A DNA stretch of 64,000 nucleotides from Chitinophagaceae bacterium (lineage in GTDB: Bacteria; Bacteroidota; Bacteroidia; Chitinophagales; Chitinophagaceae): the NCBI GenBank assembly GCA_019745155.1, contig JAIETM010000001.1:164394-228393 (forward strand). The letters are read 5' to 3'. Below, piece by piece: positions 1 through 9,739 of the stretch; the first letter of the stretch is position 1, and every line of letters starts with the position of its first letter. The notes below the pieces were generated by a model. It saw nothing but the letters and a program-made list of their open reading frames with translations. It searched no databases and had not been told where the DNA came from. The position numbers were made by a program, and so were the translations under genes.

Positions 1-226
1 CCATATCGCGGAACATCACCCTTGATATACCGAAGAAACGCATGTATCCCTTAGGACGACCGGTAAGCTGGCAGCGGTTCTTCAAACGAACAGGAGAAGC
101 ATTTTTAGGAAGCTTGTCCAGTGCTGCGTAGTCGCCTGCAGCTTTCAGTTCAGCACGCTTGTCAGCAAACTTAGCAACCAATGCTTCACGCTTGGCTTGT
201 CTGGCTACTACTGATTTCTTTGCCAT
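1..226 (-). CDS. rpsN: 30S ribosomal protein S14 (3' end outside window)
   Basis: The first 75 codons are present, starting [20 protein letters not shown]. The later residues [20 protein letters not shown] are the conserved S14 core that binds 16S rRNA in the 30S head. It is the last visible gene of the spc part of the operon, 17 bases after rplE. The segment near residue 50 has a single Cys ([11 protein letters not shown]) and not a CxxC zinc ribbon, so this is the long, zinc-free type. The C-terminus lies beyond base 1. Confidence 0.97.
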   Translation of the reverse strand, partial: MAKKSVVARQAKREALVAKFADKRAELKAAGDYAALDKLPKNASPVRLKNRCQLTGRPKGYMRFFGISRVMFRDM

Positions 227-243
227 GTGATACGATTATTGGT

Positions 244-813
244 TTAGTCTTTTTTATTTGATTTGAATGGCATACCCAGTTCCTTCAGCAATTCGAATGC
301 TTCTTCGTTGCTGTTGGCTGAAGTAACGAAAGTGATGTCCATACCGGTGATCTTATTCACCTTATCGATATCGATCTCTGGGAAGATGATCTGCTCAGTA
401 ACACCCAATGTGTAGTTACCACGGCCATCGAAAGCCTTGTCACTAACACCTTTGAAGTCACGTACACGTGGTAATGCTACAGAGATCAATCTGTCCAAGA
501 ATTCGAACATCTTCTCGCCTCTCAGCGTAACGCGTGCACCAATTGGCATACCCTTACGCAATTTGAAGTTGGAGATATCTTTCTTAGAGAAAGTAGCTAC
601 AGGCTTCTGACCAGTGATCATTGACAGCTCTTCAACTGCAATATCTACCAGCTTTTTATCAGCAACAGCGCCATTAACGCCACGGTTGATACAGATTTTC
701 TCGAGCTTGGGGGCTTGCATAATGCTGCCATAACCAAACTTCTTCATCAAGGCAGGTACAACTTCGTTTTTGTACTTATCTGCCAATCTCGGAGTGTATT
801 TTACAGTACTCAT
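244..813 (-). CDS. rplE: 50S ribosomal protein L5
   Basis: A 189-residue protein that binds 5S rRNA and contacts the P-site tRNA in the central protuberance. The segment [20 protein letters not shown] and the later [17 protein letters not shown] and FPEID are L5 hallmarks, and the length is normal. Its ATG shares one base with the rplX stop (TAATG), which suggests translational coupling. The C-terminal NKKD is a short lysine-rich tail. Confidence 0.98.
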   Translation of the reverse strand: MSTVKYTPRLADKYKNEVVPALMKKFGYGSIMQAPKLEKICINRGVNGAVADKKLVDIAVEELSMITGQKPVATFSKKDISNFKLRKGMPIGARVTLRGEKMFEFLDRLISVALPRVRDFKGVSDKAFDGRGNYTLGVTEQIIFPEIDIDKVNKITGMDITFVTSANSNEEAFELLKELGMPFKSNKKD

Positions 814-1151
814 TACTTAATAACCTCCCCTGATTTTTTAGATACGCGAACTAATTTGCCATTTTCGCGGGTACGCTTCACTTTAGTAGCAGCACCTGCT
901 TTAGCGTCCCACAACATCACATTACTGATGTGGATAGGCGCTTCAACCTTAACGATACCACCTTTGGTGTTTTGAGCCGTAGGCTTGGTATGCTTGGTTA
1001 CGATATTGACACCTTCAACAACTACGCGAGACTTATCCAGAATCACTTCCAGCACCTTGCGGGGCTTTTTGAGATCCTTGTCTTCACCGGCGATCACCAC
1101 TACTTGGTCGCCTTTCTTGATGTTGAATTTGGGTTTAAATCTGTTACTCAT
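813..1151 (-). CDS. rplX: 50S ribosomal protein L24
   Basis: A 112-residue assembly-initiator protein of the large subunit. The N-terminal KOW motif [18 protein letters not shown] (about residues 13-30) identifies it, followed by [20 protein letters not shown]. It overlaps the rplE start by one base and follows rplN in canonical order. The start [15 protein letters not shown] fits the family length. Confidence 0.98.
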   Translation of the reverse strand: MSNRFKPKFNIKKGDQVVVIAGEDKDLKKPRKVLEVILDKSRVVVEGVNIVTKHTKPTAQNTKGGIVKVEAPIHISNVMLWDAKAGAATKVKRTRENGKLVRVSKKSGEVIK

Positions 1152-1198
1152 TGTTCTAAGCTTTATGCTGTATGCTGATGCAAACGCTGTTTATTGGA

Positions 1199-1567
1199 TT
1201 ACAGTACCTCAGGAGCCAGTGAAATAATCTTCATGTATCCTTTATCACGCAACTCTCTTGCTACTGGTCCGAAGATACGAGTACCGCGAGGTTCGTCTGA
1301 GTTGTTCAGTAACACAACGGCATTATCATCGAAACGGATATAAGAACCATCTTTACGACGCAGTTTGTTCTTGGTACGAACAATAACAGCTTTGGATACA
1401 GTACCTTTCTTCACACCACCTGCAGGCAGCGCGTCTTTTACTGTTACCACGATCTTGTCGCCGATCTTGGCGTAGTCTTGGCCGCTGTTACCCAGCACCC
1501 TGATACAGAGTACTTCCTTAGCACCACTGTTATCAGCTACGTTTAATCTGCTTTCTTGCTGAATCAT
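1199..1567 (-). CDS. rplN: 50S ribosomal protein L14
   Basis: A 122-residue protein, the standard L14 length. It starts [20 protein letters not shown], the conserved beta-barrel opening, and contains [20 protein letters not shown] near the end. L14 contacts 16S rRNA in an intersubunit bridge and L19 next to it. It sits between rpsQ and rplX, as in other S10/spc operons. Confidence 0.98.
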   Translation of the reverse strand: MIQQESRLNVADNSGAKEVLCIRVLGNSGQDYAKIGDKIVVTVKDALPAGGVKKGTVSKAVIVRTKNKLRRKDGSYIRFDDNAVVLLNNSDEPRGTRIFGPVARELRDKGYMKIISLAPEVL

Positions 1568-1620
1568 CTTAATTAGTTTTTCAGTTCTGTGAACTTGTTA
1601 TCAATAGTAAAACAGCGGGA

Positions 1621-1878
1621 TTACTTAGCTTTTTCTACCACTTCCACCAGTCTCCAACGCTTCGTCTTCGACATAGGGCGGGTTTCCATGATTTTCACTA
1701 CGTCACCAACACCGCACTCATCTTTTTCATCATGAGCATGGAACTTGGTAGTCTTCTTTACGAATTTTCCGTAGATAGGGTGTTTTACTTTTCTTTCTAC
1801 AGCAACTGTGATGGTCTTAGCCATTTTATCGCTGGTAACAACACCAATCCTTGTTTTACGCAAATTTCTTTCAGCCAT
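1621..1878 (-). CDS. rpsQ: 30S ribosomal protein S17
   Basis: An 85-residue OB-fold 16S rRNA-binding protein. It opens [20 protein letters not shown] and has [20 protein letters not shown] with the signature [20 protein letters not shown]. The length is typical. It lies between rpmC and rplN, with 53 bases before rplN in which nothing else is visible. Confidence 0.98.
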   Translation of the reverse strand: MAERNLRKTRIGVVTSDKMAKTITVAVERKVKHPIYGKFVKKTTKFHAHDEKDECGVGDVVKIMETRPMSKTKRWRLVEVVEKAK

Positions 1879-1894
1879 TGTTGTTTATTTATGG

Positions 1895-2104
1895 TTAGAT
1901 ACCCATTTCTTTTTTTGTCAATTCCGTTTTCAGGCGGGCGATATCCCTGCGCAGACCACGGATGGTCATCGGGTTCTCCAGTGGAGAGATCGCATGAGCG
2001 AACTCCAGCTTCTTCAAACGAAGCTGATCTTCCTGGATTCTAGCTTTCAGATCTGTAGTATTCAGATCTTTCAGGCTCTTAGTGAATTCTTGCTTTTTAG
2101 CCAT
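1895..2104 (-). CDS. rpmC: 50S ribosomal protein L29
   Basis: A 69-residue two-helix protein located at the peptide exit of the large subunit. Features are LKDLNTTDLKARIQEDQLRL and the conserved RGLRRDIARLKTELTKKE. It follows rplP by 19 bases. The start MAKKQEFTKSLKDL gives the expected length. Confidence 0.96.
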   Translation of the reverse strand: MAKKQEFTKSLKDLNTTDLKARIQEDQLRLKKLEFAHAISPLENPMTIRGLRRDIARLKTELTKKEMGI

Positions 2105-2123
2105 TGCAATTCAGTTTTATAAA

Positions 2124-2543
2124 TTAAGCTTGCAGGTCTCTTCTTACAACGAATTTGGTTTTGATCGGCAGTTTCTGTGCAGCCAGTTCCATGGCTTCTT
2201 TTGCTACTGCTTCAGGTACACCATCGCATTCGAAGATGATACGACCTGGTTCTACCACAGCGGCCCAGAACTCAGGGTTACCCTTACCTTTACCCATCCT
2301 CACTTCAAGAGGCTTACGGGTGATGATTTTATCTGGAAACACCCTGATCCACACGTTACCTTCACGCTTCATGGCACGTGTCATGGACTGACGGGCAGCT
2401 TCAATCTGGCGGTTAGTCAACCAGATGGGTTCCATAGCTTTCAATGCAAAAGAACCGAAGGAAATCTGGGTACCACGCTTGGCAACTTCCCTGATGCGTC
2501 CTTTTTGCTGCTTTCTGTGTTTACTTCTTTTAGGCTGTAACAT
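2124..2543 (-). CDS. rplP: 50S ribosomal protein L16
   Basis: A 139-residue protein near the peptidyl transferase centre and A site. It opens [18 protein letters not shown] and contains [20 protein letters not shown] and the arginine-rich loop [20 protein letters not shown]. The order rpsC-rplP-rpmC is canonical, and the protein is the usual length. Confidence 0.98.
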   Translation of the reverse strand: MLQPKRSKHRKQQKGRIREVAKRGTQISFGSFALKAMEPIWLTNRQIEAARQSMTRAMKREGNVWIRVFPDKIITRKPLEVRMGKGKGNPEFWAAVVEPGRIIFECDGVPEAVAKEAMELAAQKLPIKTKFVVRRDLQA

Positions 2544-2606
2544 TGCTTCGCTATTTTGTTTCTGCCGTTACCGACAGAGATAATATTTGATTACTGTCTA
2601 CCTTGA

Positions 2607-3386
2607 TTAGTTTTTGCGTTCTCTTGAACCACCGCGGCCGCCTCTGTCGCCACCACGTCCACCGCGGTCGCCACCACGTTCACGATCTCCACCGCGATCT
2701 CTTCTGTCGCTCACATCGCTCTTACCACCGATGAAGTTTGGATTCAGTTCACGCTTGCCGAGTACTTCACCTTTACAGATCCATACTTTGATACCGATTT
2801 TACCGTAAACAGTTTGTGCAAACACGTTTGCGTAATCGATGTCCATACGGAAAGTATGCAGTGGCGTACGGCCTTGCTTGAATTCTTCGCTACGGGCAAT
2901 CTCAGCACCACCCAGACGACCGCTGAGTTTTACTTTGATACCTTCTGCACCCATACGGAGTGTAGAAGCAATCGCCATCTTAGTAGCACGCTTGTAGTTG
3001 ATACGGTTTTCGATCTGACGAGCGATGGTATCACCAACAATTGTTGCATCCAGTTCAGGACGACGGATCTCCAGAATGTTGATCTGTACATCTTCTTTAC
3101 CGGTAAGCTTCTTCAGCTCTTCCTTGATGCGGTCAACTTCACCACCACCTTTACCGATAATGATACCTGGCTTAGATGTGTGGATTGTTACGATGAGTTT
3201 ACCAAGTGTACGCTCAATGACGATCTTGGCAATACCACCCTTGTTGATACGTGCATTCAGGTAGGTACGGATCTTGTTATCCTCGATCAGTTTGTTAGCA
3301 AAGTCTTTCTTGCTACCATACCAGTTACTCTCCCATCCGCGGATGATACCTAACCTGTTACCAATTGGATTTGCTTTTTGACCCAT
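2607..3386 (-). CDS. rpsC: 30S ribosomal protein S3 with an RG-rich C-terminal tail
   Basis: A 259-residue protein of the mRNA entry channel. It opens [20 protein letters not shown]. The KH domain has the motif [18 protein letters not shown] (about residues 74-91) and the C-terminal domain contains [20 protein letters not shown]. The last 33 residues or so are an added low-complexity tail made of repeated DRGG, RGG and RER units, making the protein longer than the 233-residue E. coli S3. The tail is strongly basic and probably disordered. Confidence 0.97.
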   Translation of the reverse strand: MGQKANPIGNRLGIIRGWESNWYGSKKDFANKLIEDNKIRTYLNARINKGGIAKIVIERTLGKLIVTIHTSKPGIIIGKGGGEVDRIKEELKKLTGKEDVQINILEIRRPELDATIVGDTIARQIENRINYKRATKMAIASTLRMGAEGIKVKLSGRLGGAEIARSEEFKQGRTPLHTFRMDIDYANVFAQTVYGKIGIKVWICKGEVLGKRELNPNFIGGKSDVSDRRDRGGDRERGGDRGGRGGDRGGRGGSRERKN

Positions 3387-3402
3387 ATAAAGGTTTTATC
3401 AA

Positions 3403-3747
3403 TTAGTTTTTAGAATCTACGATGATTGTTACGTGGTTGCTGCGCTTACGAACTCTGTAGCCACGGCCCTGAGGTGCAGGACGCATACGCTTCAATGTTC
3501 TGCCGCCATCCACGAAAATGGTTTTTACCACCAGGCTGTTATCAGCTGCGCTCTTGCCTTCATTCTTCTGTTCCCAGTTGTTGATGGCACTCTTCAGCAA
3601 TTTGAAGAGGGGAACCGCATTATGTTGTGGATGGTGCTCCAGCACAGCCAGGGCTTTTTCCACTTCCATGCCACGGATCAAATCAGCCAGCAAACGCATT
3701 TTGCGTGGGCCGGTGGGGTAATTTCTCAATTTAGCTACTGCTTCCAT
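3403..3747 (-). CDS. rplV: 50S ribosomal protein L22
   Basis: A 114-residue protein lining the exit tunnel. It starts [20 protein letters not shown] and ends with the tunnel hairpin and signature [20 protein letters not shown]. Macrolide-relevant residues lie in this hairpin. It is 16 bases upstream of rpsC and the length is normal. Confidence 0.98.
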   Translation of the reverse strand: MEAVAKLRNYPTGPRKMRLLADLIRGMEVEKALAVLEHHPQHNAVPLFKLLKSAINNWEQKNEGKSAADNSLVVKTIFVDGGRTLKRMRPAPQGRGYRVRKRSNHVTIIVDSKN

Positions 3748-3796
3748 TTTTTTATGGTTTCAAGTGATTGGGCGAACCCGCTCACAATTAACATGC

Positions 3797-4066
3797 TTAT
3801 TTCTTGGTTCCTGCGTGACCTTTGAAGTTTCTGGTAGGGGCAAACTCACCGAGCTTGTGACCAACCATGAATTCTGTTACATACACAGGGATAAACTTGT
3901 TACCATTGTGTACTGCGAAAGTGTGACCTACAAAGTCTGGTGTGATTGTAGAGCGACGGCTCCAAGTCTTCAACACCCCTTTCTTAGCACCACCATCATT
4001 GATGGCGATCACTTTCTTCTCCAGTTTACTGTCTACGTAAGGACCTTTTTTAATTGAACGAGCCAT
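3797..4066 (-). CDS. rpsS: 30S ribosomal protein S19
   Basis: An 89-residue protein of the 30S head. It opens [20 protein letters not shown] and has the signature [20 protein letters not shown] followed by [17 protein letters not shown]. The 49 bases between rplB and rpsS contain a small hairpin (GTTTCG at 4082-4087 with CGAAAC at 4095-4100). Confidence 0.98.
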   Translation of the reverse strand: MARSIKKGPYVDSKLEKKVIAINDGGAKKGVLKTWSRRSTITPDFVGHTFAVHNGNKFIPVYVTEFMVGHKLGEFAPTRNFKGHAGTKK

Positions 4067-4115
4067 AGTGTTTGTTGATTTGTTTCGCTATGCGCGAAAC
4101 CATTTTAACAGTTGA

Positions 4116-4955
4116 TTATTTAGTAAGCTTTTTACCGTTGCTGCGCTGGATGATAAGCTTATCGCTACCCTTTCCACGCTTTCTGGTTTTTTCACCCTTC
4201 GCATACTTACCAGTACGTGATCTTGGATGACCACCTGAAGCTTTACCTTCACCACCACCCATTGGGTGATCTACTGGGTTCATGGCAACACCACGGTTGC
4301 GAGGACGAATACCTTTCCATCTGTTACGACCTGCTTTACCTGCAGTTTCCAGGTTGTGATCGCTATTAGATACCACACCTACAGTTGCCATACAGTTGAT
4401 CAGCACTTTGCGGATCTCACCAGAAGGCATTTTCAGTACAGCATACTTTTCTTCTTTGTTTGTCAGCTGAGCAGAAGAACCGGCACTTCTTGCCATCTTT
4501 CCACCATGACCAGGCTGCAGTTCAATGTTGTGCACATTGGTACCGAGTGGCATGTTTTTCAGCAACAGCGCATTACCCAATTCAGGAGCTACATCAACAC
4601 CAGACTGAACCTTAGCACCAACCTGCAGACCCTGAGGAGCGATGATATAACGCTTCTCACCATCTGTGTACTGAATCAATGCGATGAATGCAGTACGGTT
4701 TGGATCATATTCAATAGTAGCTACAGTACCTTCTACATTATGCTTGTCACGCTTGAAGTCTACAATACGATACTTCTTCTTATGACCGCCACCCATGTAA
4801 CGCATAGAGCGACGACCTTGAACGTTACGACCACCAGTGCTCTTCTTAGGCTCAACTAAGCTCTTTTCAGGCTCGTTAGTAGTGATCTCAGCATAAGCGT
4901 TACCGATTCTCCAGCGTGTACCGGCGGTAATGGGTTTATACTTTTTTAATGCCAT
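4116..4955 (-). CDS. rplB: 50S ribosomal protein L2
   Basis: A 279-residue protein required for subunit joining and peptidyl transfer. It opens [20 protein letters not shown]. The C-terminal signature [20 protein letters not shown] carries the conserved histidine region close to the catalytic centre. The length is near 275 as usual, and it sits between rplW and rpsS. Confidence 0.98.
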   Translation of the reverse strand: MALKKYKPITAGTRWRIGNAYAEITTNEPEKSLVEPKKSTGGRNVQGRRSMRYMGGGHKKKYRIVDFKRDKHNVEGTVATIEYDPNRTAFIALIQYTDGEKRYIIAPQGLQVGAKVQSGVDVAPELGNALLLKNMPLGTNVHNIELQPGHGGKMARSAGSSAQLTNKEEKYAVLKMPSGEIRKVLINCMATVGVVSNSDHNLETAGKAGRNRWKGIRPRNRGVAMNPVDHPMGGGEGKASGGHPRSRTGKYAKGEKTRKRGKGSDKLIIQRSNGKKLTK

Positions 4956-4999
4956 TGTGTATTTGTTTGTGCGGAATTTTCAGCTCCGCGTACTATAAA

Positions 5000-5299
5000 T
5001 TAAATGTTTGCGTACAGATCAATTGTTTCACCTTCAGCTACAGTAACCAATGCTTTCTTATAAGCAGGCTTCTGTCCTTTCAGGAATCCAGCTTTAGTGT
5101 AACGCGTTTTGTTCTTACCAGGAACAACAGATGTGTTTACATCTACAACACTCACACCATAGAAATCTTCTACAGCTTTCTTGATCTCCAGTTTATTGGC
5201 CTTACGAGCTACCTTGAAAGCATACTTTCTCAGCGATTCCTGCTGGGCATTCGCTTTCTCGGTTAAGATCGGCTTGATTAAAATTTCGCTCTGTTTCAT
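5000..5299 (-). CDS. rplW: 50S ribosomal protein L23
   Basis: A 99-residue exit-tunnel protein and docking site for SRP and trigger factor. Features are ILIKPILTEKANAQQESLRK at the start and KLEIKKAVEDFYGVSVVDVN. A short dyad, GCGGA/TCCGC at 4971-4989, separates it from rplB. Confidence 0.97.
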   Translation of the reverse strand: MKQSEILIKPILTEKANAQQESLRKYAFKVARKANKLEIKKAVEDFYGVSVVDVNTSVVPGKNKTRYTKAGFLKGQKPAYKKALVTVAEGETIDLYANI

Positions 5300-5325
5300 T
5301 TGTATTAAGTTGAAACGTTAGTCAA

Positions 5326-5964
5326 TTAAGCTGCAGCTTCTTCTACCTGAAGATCTTTGGCTGCGTTTTCAGTAATTACCAGAACATCTGCATTCATGAT
5401 ATCATAGGTATTGATATCAGCAAGCAATGTGCTAGCTACATTAGGAATGTTACGAGTGCTCAGGTACAGATTATCATTGTACTCAGCCAGAACCACCAAT
5501 GTTTTCTTATCAGCAACATTCAGGCTCTTCATCACATCTACCAGTTGCTTAGTCTTAGGCGCATCCATCGTAATGTCTTCAACAACTACAATAGCGCTTT
5601 CCTTAGCCTTATAGCTCAGTGCAGAGATCTTTGCGAGATCCTTCACCTTACGGTTCAATTTGAAATCGTAGCCATGTGGCTTAGGTCCGAAGATGGTACC
5701 ACCACCCTTGTATAAAGGGTTGCGGATATTACCCTTACGGGAACCACCTGTACCTTTTTGACGGTGCAGCTTACGGCTAGCACCCTTTACCTCGGCACGA
5801 GTTTTTACTTTGTGTGTACCCTGATGGCCAGCAGCTAAATACTGCTTAACAGCCAGGTAGATCACGTGATCGTTTGGTTCTACACCAAAGATCTCTTCAG
5901 GCAATTCAACCGTTCTGCCGGTCTTTTGTCCTTGTATATTTAAAACATCTACTTGCATGGTCAT
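5326..5964 (-). CDS. rplD: 50S ribosomal protein L4
   Basis: A 212-residue protein with a long tunnel loop: RKLHRQKGTGGSRKGNIRNP and GGGTIFGPKPHGYDFKLNRK. In other bacteria L4 also autoregulates the S10 operon by binding mRNA. A second ATG two codons in (5958, MQVDVLN) is equally likely to be the start. It is 15 bases downstream of rplC. Confidence 0.97.
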   Translation of the reverse strand: MTMQVDVLNIQGQKTGRTVELPEEIFGVEPNDHVIYLAVKQYLAAGHQGTHKVKTRAEVKGASRKLHRQKGTGGSRKGNIRNPLYKGGGTIFGPKPHGYDFKLNRKVKDLAKISALSYKAKESAIVVVEDITMDAPKTKQLVDVMKSLNVADKKTLVVLAEYNDNLYLSTRNIPNVASTLLADINTYDIMNADVLVITENAAKDLQVEEAAA

Positions 5965-5979
5965 TCAATTAATTGGTGA

Positions 5980-6597
5980 TTACTTCTGGATGTACACGAT
6001 AGAACCGTTGTGACCCGGTACAGAACCGCTCACGAGGATATAGTTCTTATCAGGGAATACCTTCAACACTTTCAGGCCCTTCATCTTCACACGGTCGTTA
6101 CCCATGCGGCCTGCCATGCGCATACCTTTGAATACGCGGCTGGCATCAGAAGAGTTACCGATAGAACCAGGAGCACGTTGACGATCGTGCTGGCCGTGTG
6201 ATTGCTCACCCACACCAGAGAAACCGTGGCGCTTTACAACACCCTGGAAACCTTTACCCTTGGTAGTACCTACTACGTCAACTTTCTCGCCTTCAGCGAA
6301 AATGTCTACAGTAATAGACTCACCCAGTGCTTTTTCTATTGAATAATCGCGGAATTCTTTTACGAAACGCTTGGCGGCAGTGTTGGCTTTTGCAAAGTGA
6401 TTGAGTTCAGCCTTAGTAGAGTGCTTTTCGTTCTTGTCGCCAAATGCAAGCTGTAATGCAGTATAACCGTCTGTATCAACGGTCTTAACTTGTGTTACTA
6501 CACAAGGACCAGCTTCGATGATGGTACAAGCTGTTTGCTTGCCATCCGGGCTGAAGATGCTGGTCATCCCGATTTTTTTACCAATAATACCTTTCAT
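5980..6597 (-). CDS. rplC: 50S ribosomal protein L3
   Basis: The start at 6597 gives [20 protein letters not shown], the universal L3 N-terminus, and a 205-residue protein. Upstream in-frame ATGs would add about 21 non-conserved residues inside the structured leader and are rejected. The signature [20 protein letters not shown] is followed by [20 protein letters not shown], which contains the conserved Gln that PrmB methylates in other species. L3 initiates 50S assembly. Confidence 0.97.
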   Translation of the reverse strand: MKGIIGKKIGMTSIFSPDGKQTACTIIEAGPCVVTQVKTVDTDGYTALQLAFGDKNEKHSTKAELNHFAKANTAAKRFVKEFRDYSIEKALGESITVDIFAEGEKVDVVGTTKGKGFQGVVKRHGFSGVGEQSHGQHDRQRAPGSIGNSSDASRVFKGMRMAGRMGNDRVKMKGLKVLKVFPDKNYILVSGSVPGHNGSIVYIQK

Positions 6598-6896
6598 CTG
6601 TTTGCGGTTTATGCCCCGCAGAGGTATGGAGGACATCCCGTTGATGAATACGGGATTCAATCCTTGTTCGCCACCGACCTTTTCCTTTATCCAACAGTTG
6701 TAACTGATGGTCCTTTACGGATTCGGAAGTACCAGTGGTAAACAAACCTCGAAGGGCTTGTTTATATTTACCCTCTTCGTTAGAAGAGGAAGTACTTACA
6801 TCAGAGCTTTTTTCTCCCGATACTTCGGGATTGAAAGATGACAATGAATTATAAGAACTAATGCGTTGTTACTCCTGAGAGTAACGCCGCGGTTTT
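6598..6896 (-). ncRNA. Structured intercistronic leader between rpsJ and rplC: a chain of hairpins
   Basis: This gap is far longer than any other in the operon. Read on the minus strand it holds consecutive stem-loops: 6868-6885 (7 bp, 4-nt loop), 6815-6830 (6 bp, 4-nt loop), 6772-6789 (7 bp, 4-nt loop), 6739-6764 (10 bp with one G-U pair, 6-nt loop containing UUCG), 6691-6710 (3+4 bp around one mismatch), 6635-6656 (7 bp) and 6603-6620 (5 bp, ending six bases before the rplC ATG). No U-run follows any of them, so they are not simple terminators. The layout suggests a cis-regulatory r-protein-binding RNA or a processing region. The function is inferred. Confidence 0.6.
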
Positions 6897-7202
6897 CTAC
6901 GCTTTGATCTCAACTTCCACACCTGAAGGCAGATCCAACTTACTCAGTGCATCTACTGTTCTAGAAGAAGAAGTATAAATATCCAATAAACGCTTGTGCG
7001 TGCAGAGCTGGAACTGCTCACGGCTCTTCTTGTTCACGTGTGGTGAACGCAGTACCGTGAAAATGCGCTTGCGCGTAGGCAAGGGAATTGGACCAGTTAC
7101 TACTGCACCTGTGCTGCGCACAGTCTTTACGATCTTCTCAGCAGATTTATCTACCAAGTTGTGGTCGTATGATTGTAATTTGATTCTGATTCTCTGCGAC
7201 AT
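6897..7202 (-). CDS. rpsJ: 30S ribosomal protein S10
   Basis: A 101-residue protein of the 30S head; its homologue NusE acts in antitermination. It opens [20 protein letters not shown] and has the signature [20 protein letters not shown]. It is the first gene of the S10 operon, with its own promoter at 7233-7263, and fusA lies upstream behind a terminator-like hairpin. Confidence 0.98.
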   Translation of the reverse strand: MSQRIRIKLQSYDHNLVDKSAEKIVKTVRSTGAVVTGPIPLPTRKRIFTVLRSPHVNKKSREQFQLCTHKRLLDIYTSSSRTVDALSKLDLPSGVEVEIKA

Positions 7203-7232
7203 AGTCTAAACCCAATTTTCCGATTGGGGTTG

Positions 7233-7263
7233 CAAAGGTAACAGCTTGCCTTCGTTCAGACAA
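7233..7263 (-). promoter_or_regulatory. rpsJ promoter, Bacteroidota type
   Basis: On the minus strand TTG (7261-7263) is followed after 20 bases by TACCTTTG (7233-7240), matching the TTG-N19-TAnnTTTG consensus of the Bacteroidota primary sigma factor. The predicted leader is under 30 bases and contains a small hairpin (arms 7211-7216 and 7223-7228) just before the rpsJ ATG at 7202. Confidence 0.75.
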
Positions 7264-7320
7264 GAAAAAGCTGAATATTTTTTAAAAAATCCTAAAGTTT
7301 TTCACCAACCCCCTATTTCC

Positions 7321-7355
7321 CAAACAAAAGCCCCGTGATAAACTCACAGGGCTTT
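7321..7355 (-). terminator. Intrinsic terminator after fusA
   Basis: A 12-bp stem (7327-7338 with 7344-7355, one G-U pair) with a 5-base loop, followed on the minus strand by UUUUGUUU. It lies 28 bases after the fusA stop and about 60 bases before the rpsJ promoter, so it should limit read-through from fusA into the S10 operon. Confidence 0.7.
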
Positions 7356-7382
7356 GTATATCAATCAATTAAATATTGACGA

Positions 7383-9533
7383 TTAGTCTTCCACCTTCAC
7401 TTTACCCTTGCTCTTCGCGATCACTTCTTCAGCGATATTGTTCGGAGCTGGGTTGTAATGGCTGAACTCCATGGTTGAAGTAGCACGACCAGAAGACAAT
7501 GAACGCAGCTGGGTTACATAACCAAACATTTCGCTCAATGGCACTTTCGCCTTGATCACCTGAAGGTTGGCACGGCTATCCATACCTTCCAACATACCGC
7601 GACGACGGTTCAAGTCACCTGTCACATCACCCATGTACTGATCTGGCGTCAATACCTCTACTTTCATGATCGGCTCCAGCAACTGTGGCTTAGCCTTACG
7701 GCCAGCTTCACGGAAACCAGACTTCGCACACAATTCGAATGACATAGAATCAGAATCCACATCATGGTAGCTACCATCGAAAACGCGCACTTTCATGTTG
7801 TTAACAGGGTAACCTGCCAATACACCAGTACTCATCGCAGTTTCAAAACCTTTCAGGATGGCAGGAATGAATTCTTTAGGGATAGAACCACCAAAGATAT
7901 CGTTCACGAACTGGAAGCTCTTACCCTCGTTTTCTTTCAGCCACTCTTCATCAGCAGGACCAATTGAGAACTGGATATCAGCGAACTTACCACGACCACC
8001 AGACTGCTTCTTCAGTACTTCACGGTGTTCTACAGTAGCAGCAAATGCTTCTTTATAAGCAACCTGAGGTGCACCCTGGTTTACTTCTACTTTGAATTCA
8101 CGACGCATACGATCGATGATGATTTCCAGGTGCAATTCACCCATACCACGCAGGATGGTCTGACCGGTATCTTCATCTGTATTTACACGCAGTGTAGGAT
8201 CTTCTTCAACCAACTTGGCAATAGCCATACCCATCTTATCCACGTCGGCCTGAGTCTTAGGCTCAACTGCGATCGCGATTACAGGCTCAGGAATGAACAT
8301 GTTCTCGAGGGTGATTGGATGGTTTTCATCACAAAGTGTATCACCAGTTTTGATTTCTTTGAAACCAACCGCAGCTGCGATATCACCTGCTTCGATGAAA
8401 TCTACAGGGTTCTGCTTATTGGCAAACATCTTCATGATACGGCTGATACGCTCTTTCTTACCGCTACGTACGTTCAACACGTAAGAACCGGCATCGAGGT
8501 GGCCGCTGTAACAACGGAAGAAAGCCAGACGACCTACGAAAGGATCGGTCATGATCTTAAACGCAAGAGCAGAGAATGGTGCTTTTGCATCAGCTTTACG
8601 CACTTCAGTTTCACCTGTATCTGGGTTAGTACCTGTTGTGTCTTCAATATCTACTGGAGAAGGCAGGTAACGACAAACTGCATCCAATGCTGTTTGTACA
8701 CCCTTGTTCTTGAATGAAGAACCACACATCATCGGAACGATGCTCAGATCGATGGTAGCCTTACGGATAGCTTCATGCATCTCTGCTTCAGTGATGCTAT
8801 TTGGATCTTCGAAGAACTTCTCCATCAATTTGTCATCATACTCAGCCACAGCTTCAACAAGGCTCTGTCTCCACTCGTTAGCTTCATCGATCATATCAGC
8901 AGGAACATCGATCTCATCGAAAGTCATTCCTTCTGTTTCCATGTGCCAGATGATCCCTTTCATTTTGATCAGGTCAACTACACCCTTGAAATTATCTTCA
9001 GCACCGATTGGTAACTGCAAAGGCACAGCCTTAGCACCCAGCATTTCCTTTACCTGCTTAACCACGTTCAGGAAGTCGGCACCAGAACGGTCCATCTTAT
9101 TTACGAAACCGATACGAGGTACTTTGTAACGGTTAGCCTGACGCCATACAGTTTCAGACTGTGGTTCAACGCCATCTACAGCAGAGAACAGGGCAATCAG
9201 ACCATCCAGTACACGCATAGAACGCTCTACCTCTACGGTAAAGTCCACGTGACCCGGAGTATCAATGATATTGAAATAGTACTTCTTGGTATCAGGTGTG
9301 TTCTTACCCAATACAGTTGGGAAGTTCCACTGGCAGCTTACAGCCGCTGAAGTAATGGTGATACCACGCTCTTTTTCCTGTTCCATCCAGTCTGTGGTTG
9401 CGGCACCATCGTGTACCTCACCAATCTTGTGGATCATACCGGTATAGCGCAGGATACGCTCGGTAGTGGTGGTTTTACCGGCATCAATGTGCGCGGCAAT
9501 ACCAAAGTTTCGTTGAAATTTCAAGTCGGCCAT
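7383..9533 (-). CDS. fusA: Elongation factor G
   Basis: A 716-residue translocation GTPase. The P-loop [16 protein letters not shown] is at about residues 13-28, the switch II motif DTPGHVDF near 92 and [10 protein letters not shown] near 145. The catalytic histidine is in GHVDF. Domain IV contains the conserved [10 protein letters not shown] region and the C-terminus contains [20 protein letters not shown]. It has its own promoter (9560-9588) and no rpsG directly upstream: the next gene upstream, at 9740, is divergent. Confidence 0.98.
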   Translation of the reverse strand: MADLKFQRNFGIAAHIDAGKTTTTERILRYTGMIHKIGEVHDGAATTDWMEQEKERGITITSAAVSCQWNFPTVLGKNTPDTKKYYFNIIDTPGHVDFTVEVERSMRVLDGLIALFSAVDGVEPQSETVWRQANRYKVPRIGFVNKMDRSGADFLNVVKQVKEMLGAKAVPLQLPIGAEDNFKGVVDLIKMKGIIWHMETEGMTFDEIDVPADMIDEANEWRQSLVEAVAEYDDKLMEKFFEDPNSITEAEMHEAIRKATIDLSIVPMMCGSSFKNKGVQTALDAVCRYLPSPVDIEDTTGTNPDTGETEVRKADAKAPFSALAFKIMTDPFVGRLAFFRCYSGHLDAGSYVLNVRSGKKERISRIMKMFANKQNPVDFIEAGDIAAAVGFKEIKTGDTLCDENHPITLENMFIPEPVIAIAVEPKTQADVDKMGMAIAKLVEEDPTLRVNTDEDTGQTILRGMGELHLEIIIDRMRREFKVEVNQGAPQVAYKEAFAATVEHREVLKKQSGGRGKFADIQFSIGPADEEWLKENEGKSFQFVNDIFGGSIPKEFIPAILKGFETAMSTGVLAGYPVNNMKVRVFDGSYHDVDSDSMSFELCAKSGFREAGRKAKPQLLEPIMKVEVLTPDQYMGDVTGDLNRRRGMLEGMDSRANLQVIKAKVPLSEMFGYVTQLRSLSSGRATSTMEFSHYNPAPNNIAEEVIAKSKGKVKVED

Positions 9534-9559
9534 ATGAAAGCTTTAAATTTTTCAGGGCG

Positions 9560-9588
9560 CAAAGGTAGTGATTCTGCTGATTGAACAA
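9560..9588 (-). promoter_or_regulatory. fusA promoter
   Basis: Minus-strand TTG (9586-9588), 18-base spacer, TACCTTTG (9560-9567). The predicted transcript starts roughly 20 bases before the fusA ATG at 9533. The same TACCTTTG box is used by rpsJ, rpsL and yidC in this window. Confidence 0.72.
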
Positions 9589-9739
9589 TCTGCCGGCCCC
9601 GCTTTTCTATAAATGGGGATATTTTGCGGATAGCACTGGCCTGTTAACTGGTCTTTACAATAATTTTTTCCTGCCAACGTATAGCTACCGTAATAATTCA
9701 TCAAATTGTGCAACCAATTCGATAACCAAAAACTCAATT

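Noticed and set aside
2614..2808. Proline-rich plus-strand frame
   Set aside because: It is only the antisense reading of the RGG tail of rpsC (Arg/Gly codons reversed give Pro/Ser).
6578..6844. An 88-codon open frame on the minus strand between rpsJ and rplC
   Set aside because: It overlaps the rplC start out of frame, has a Ser/Lys/Glu-rich composition without domains, and the same bases form consecutive hairpins. A structured RNA explains it better.
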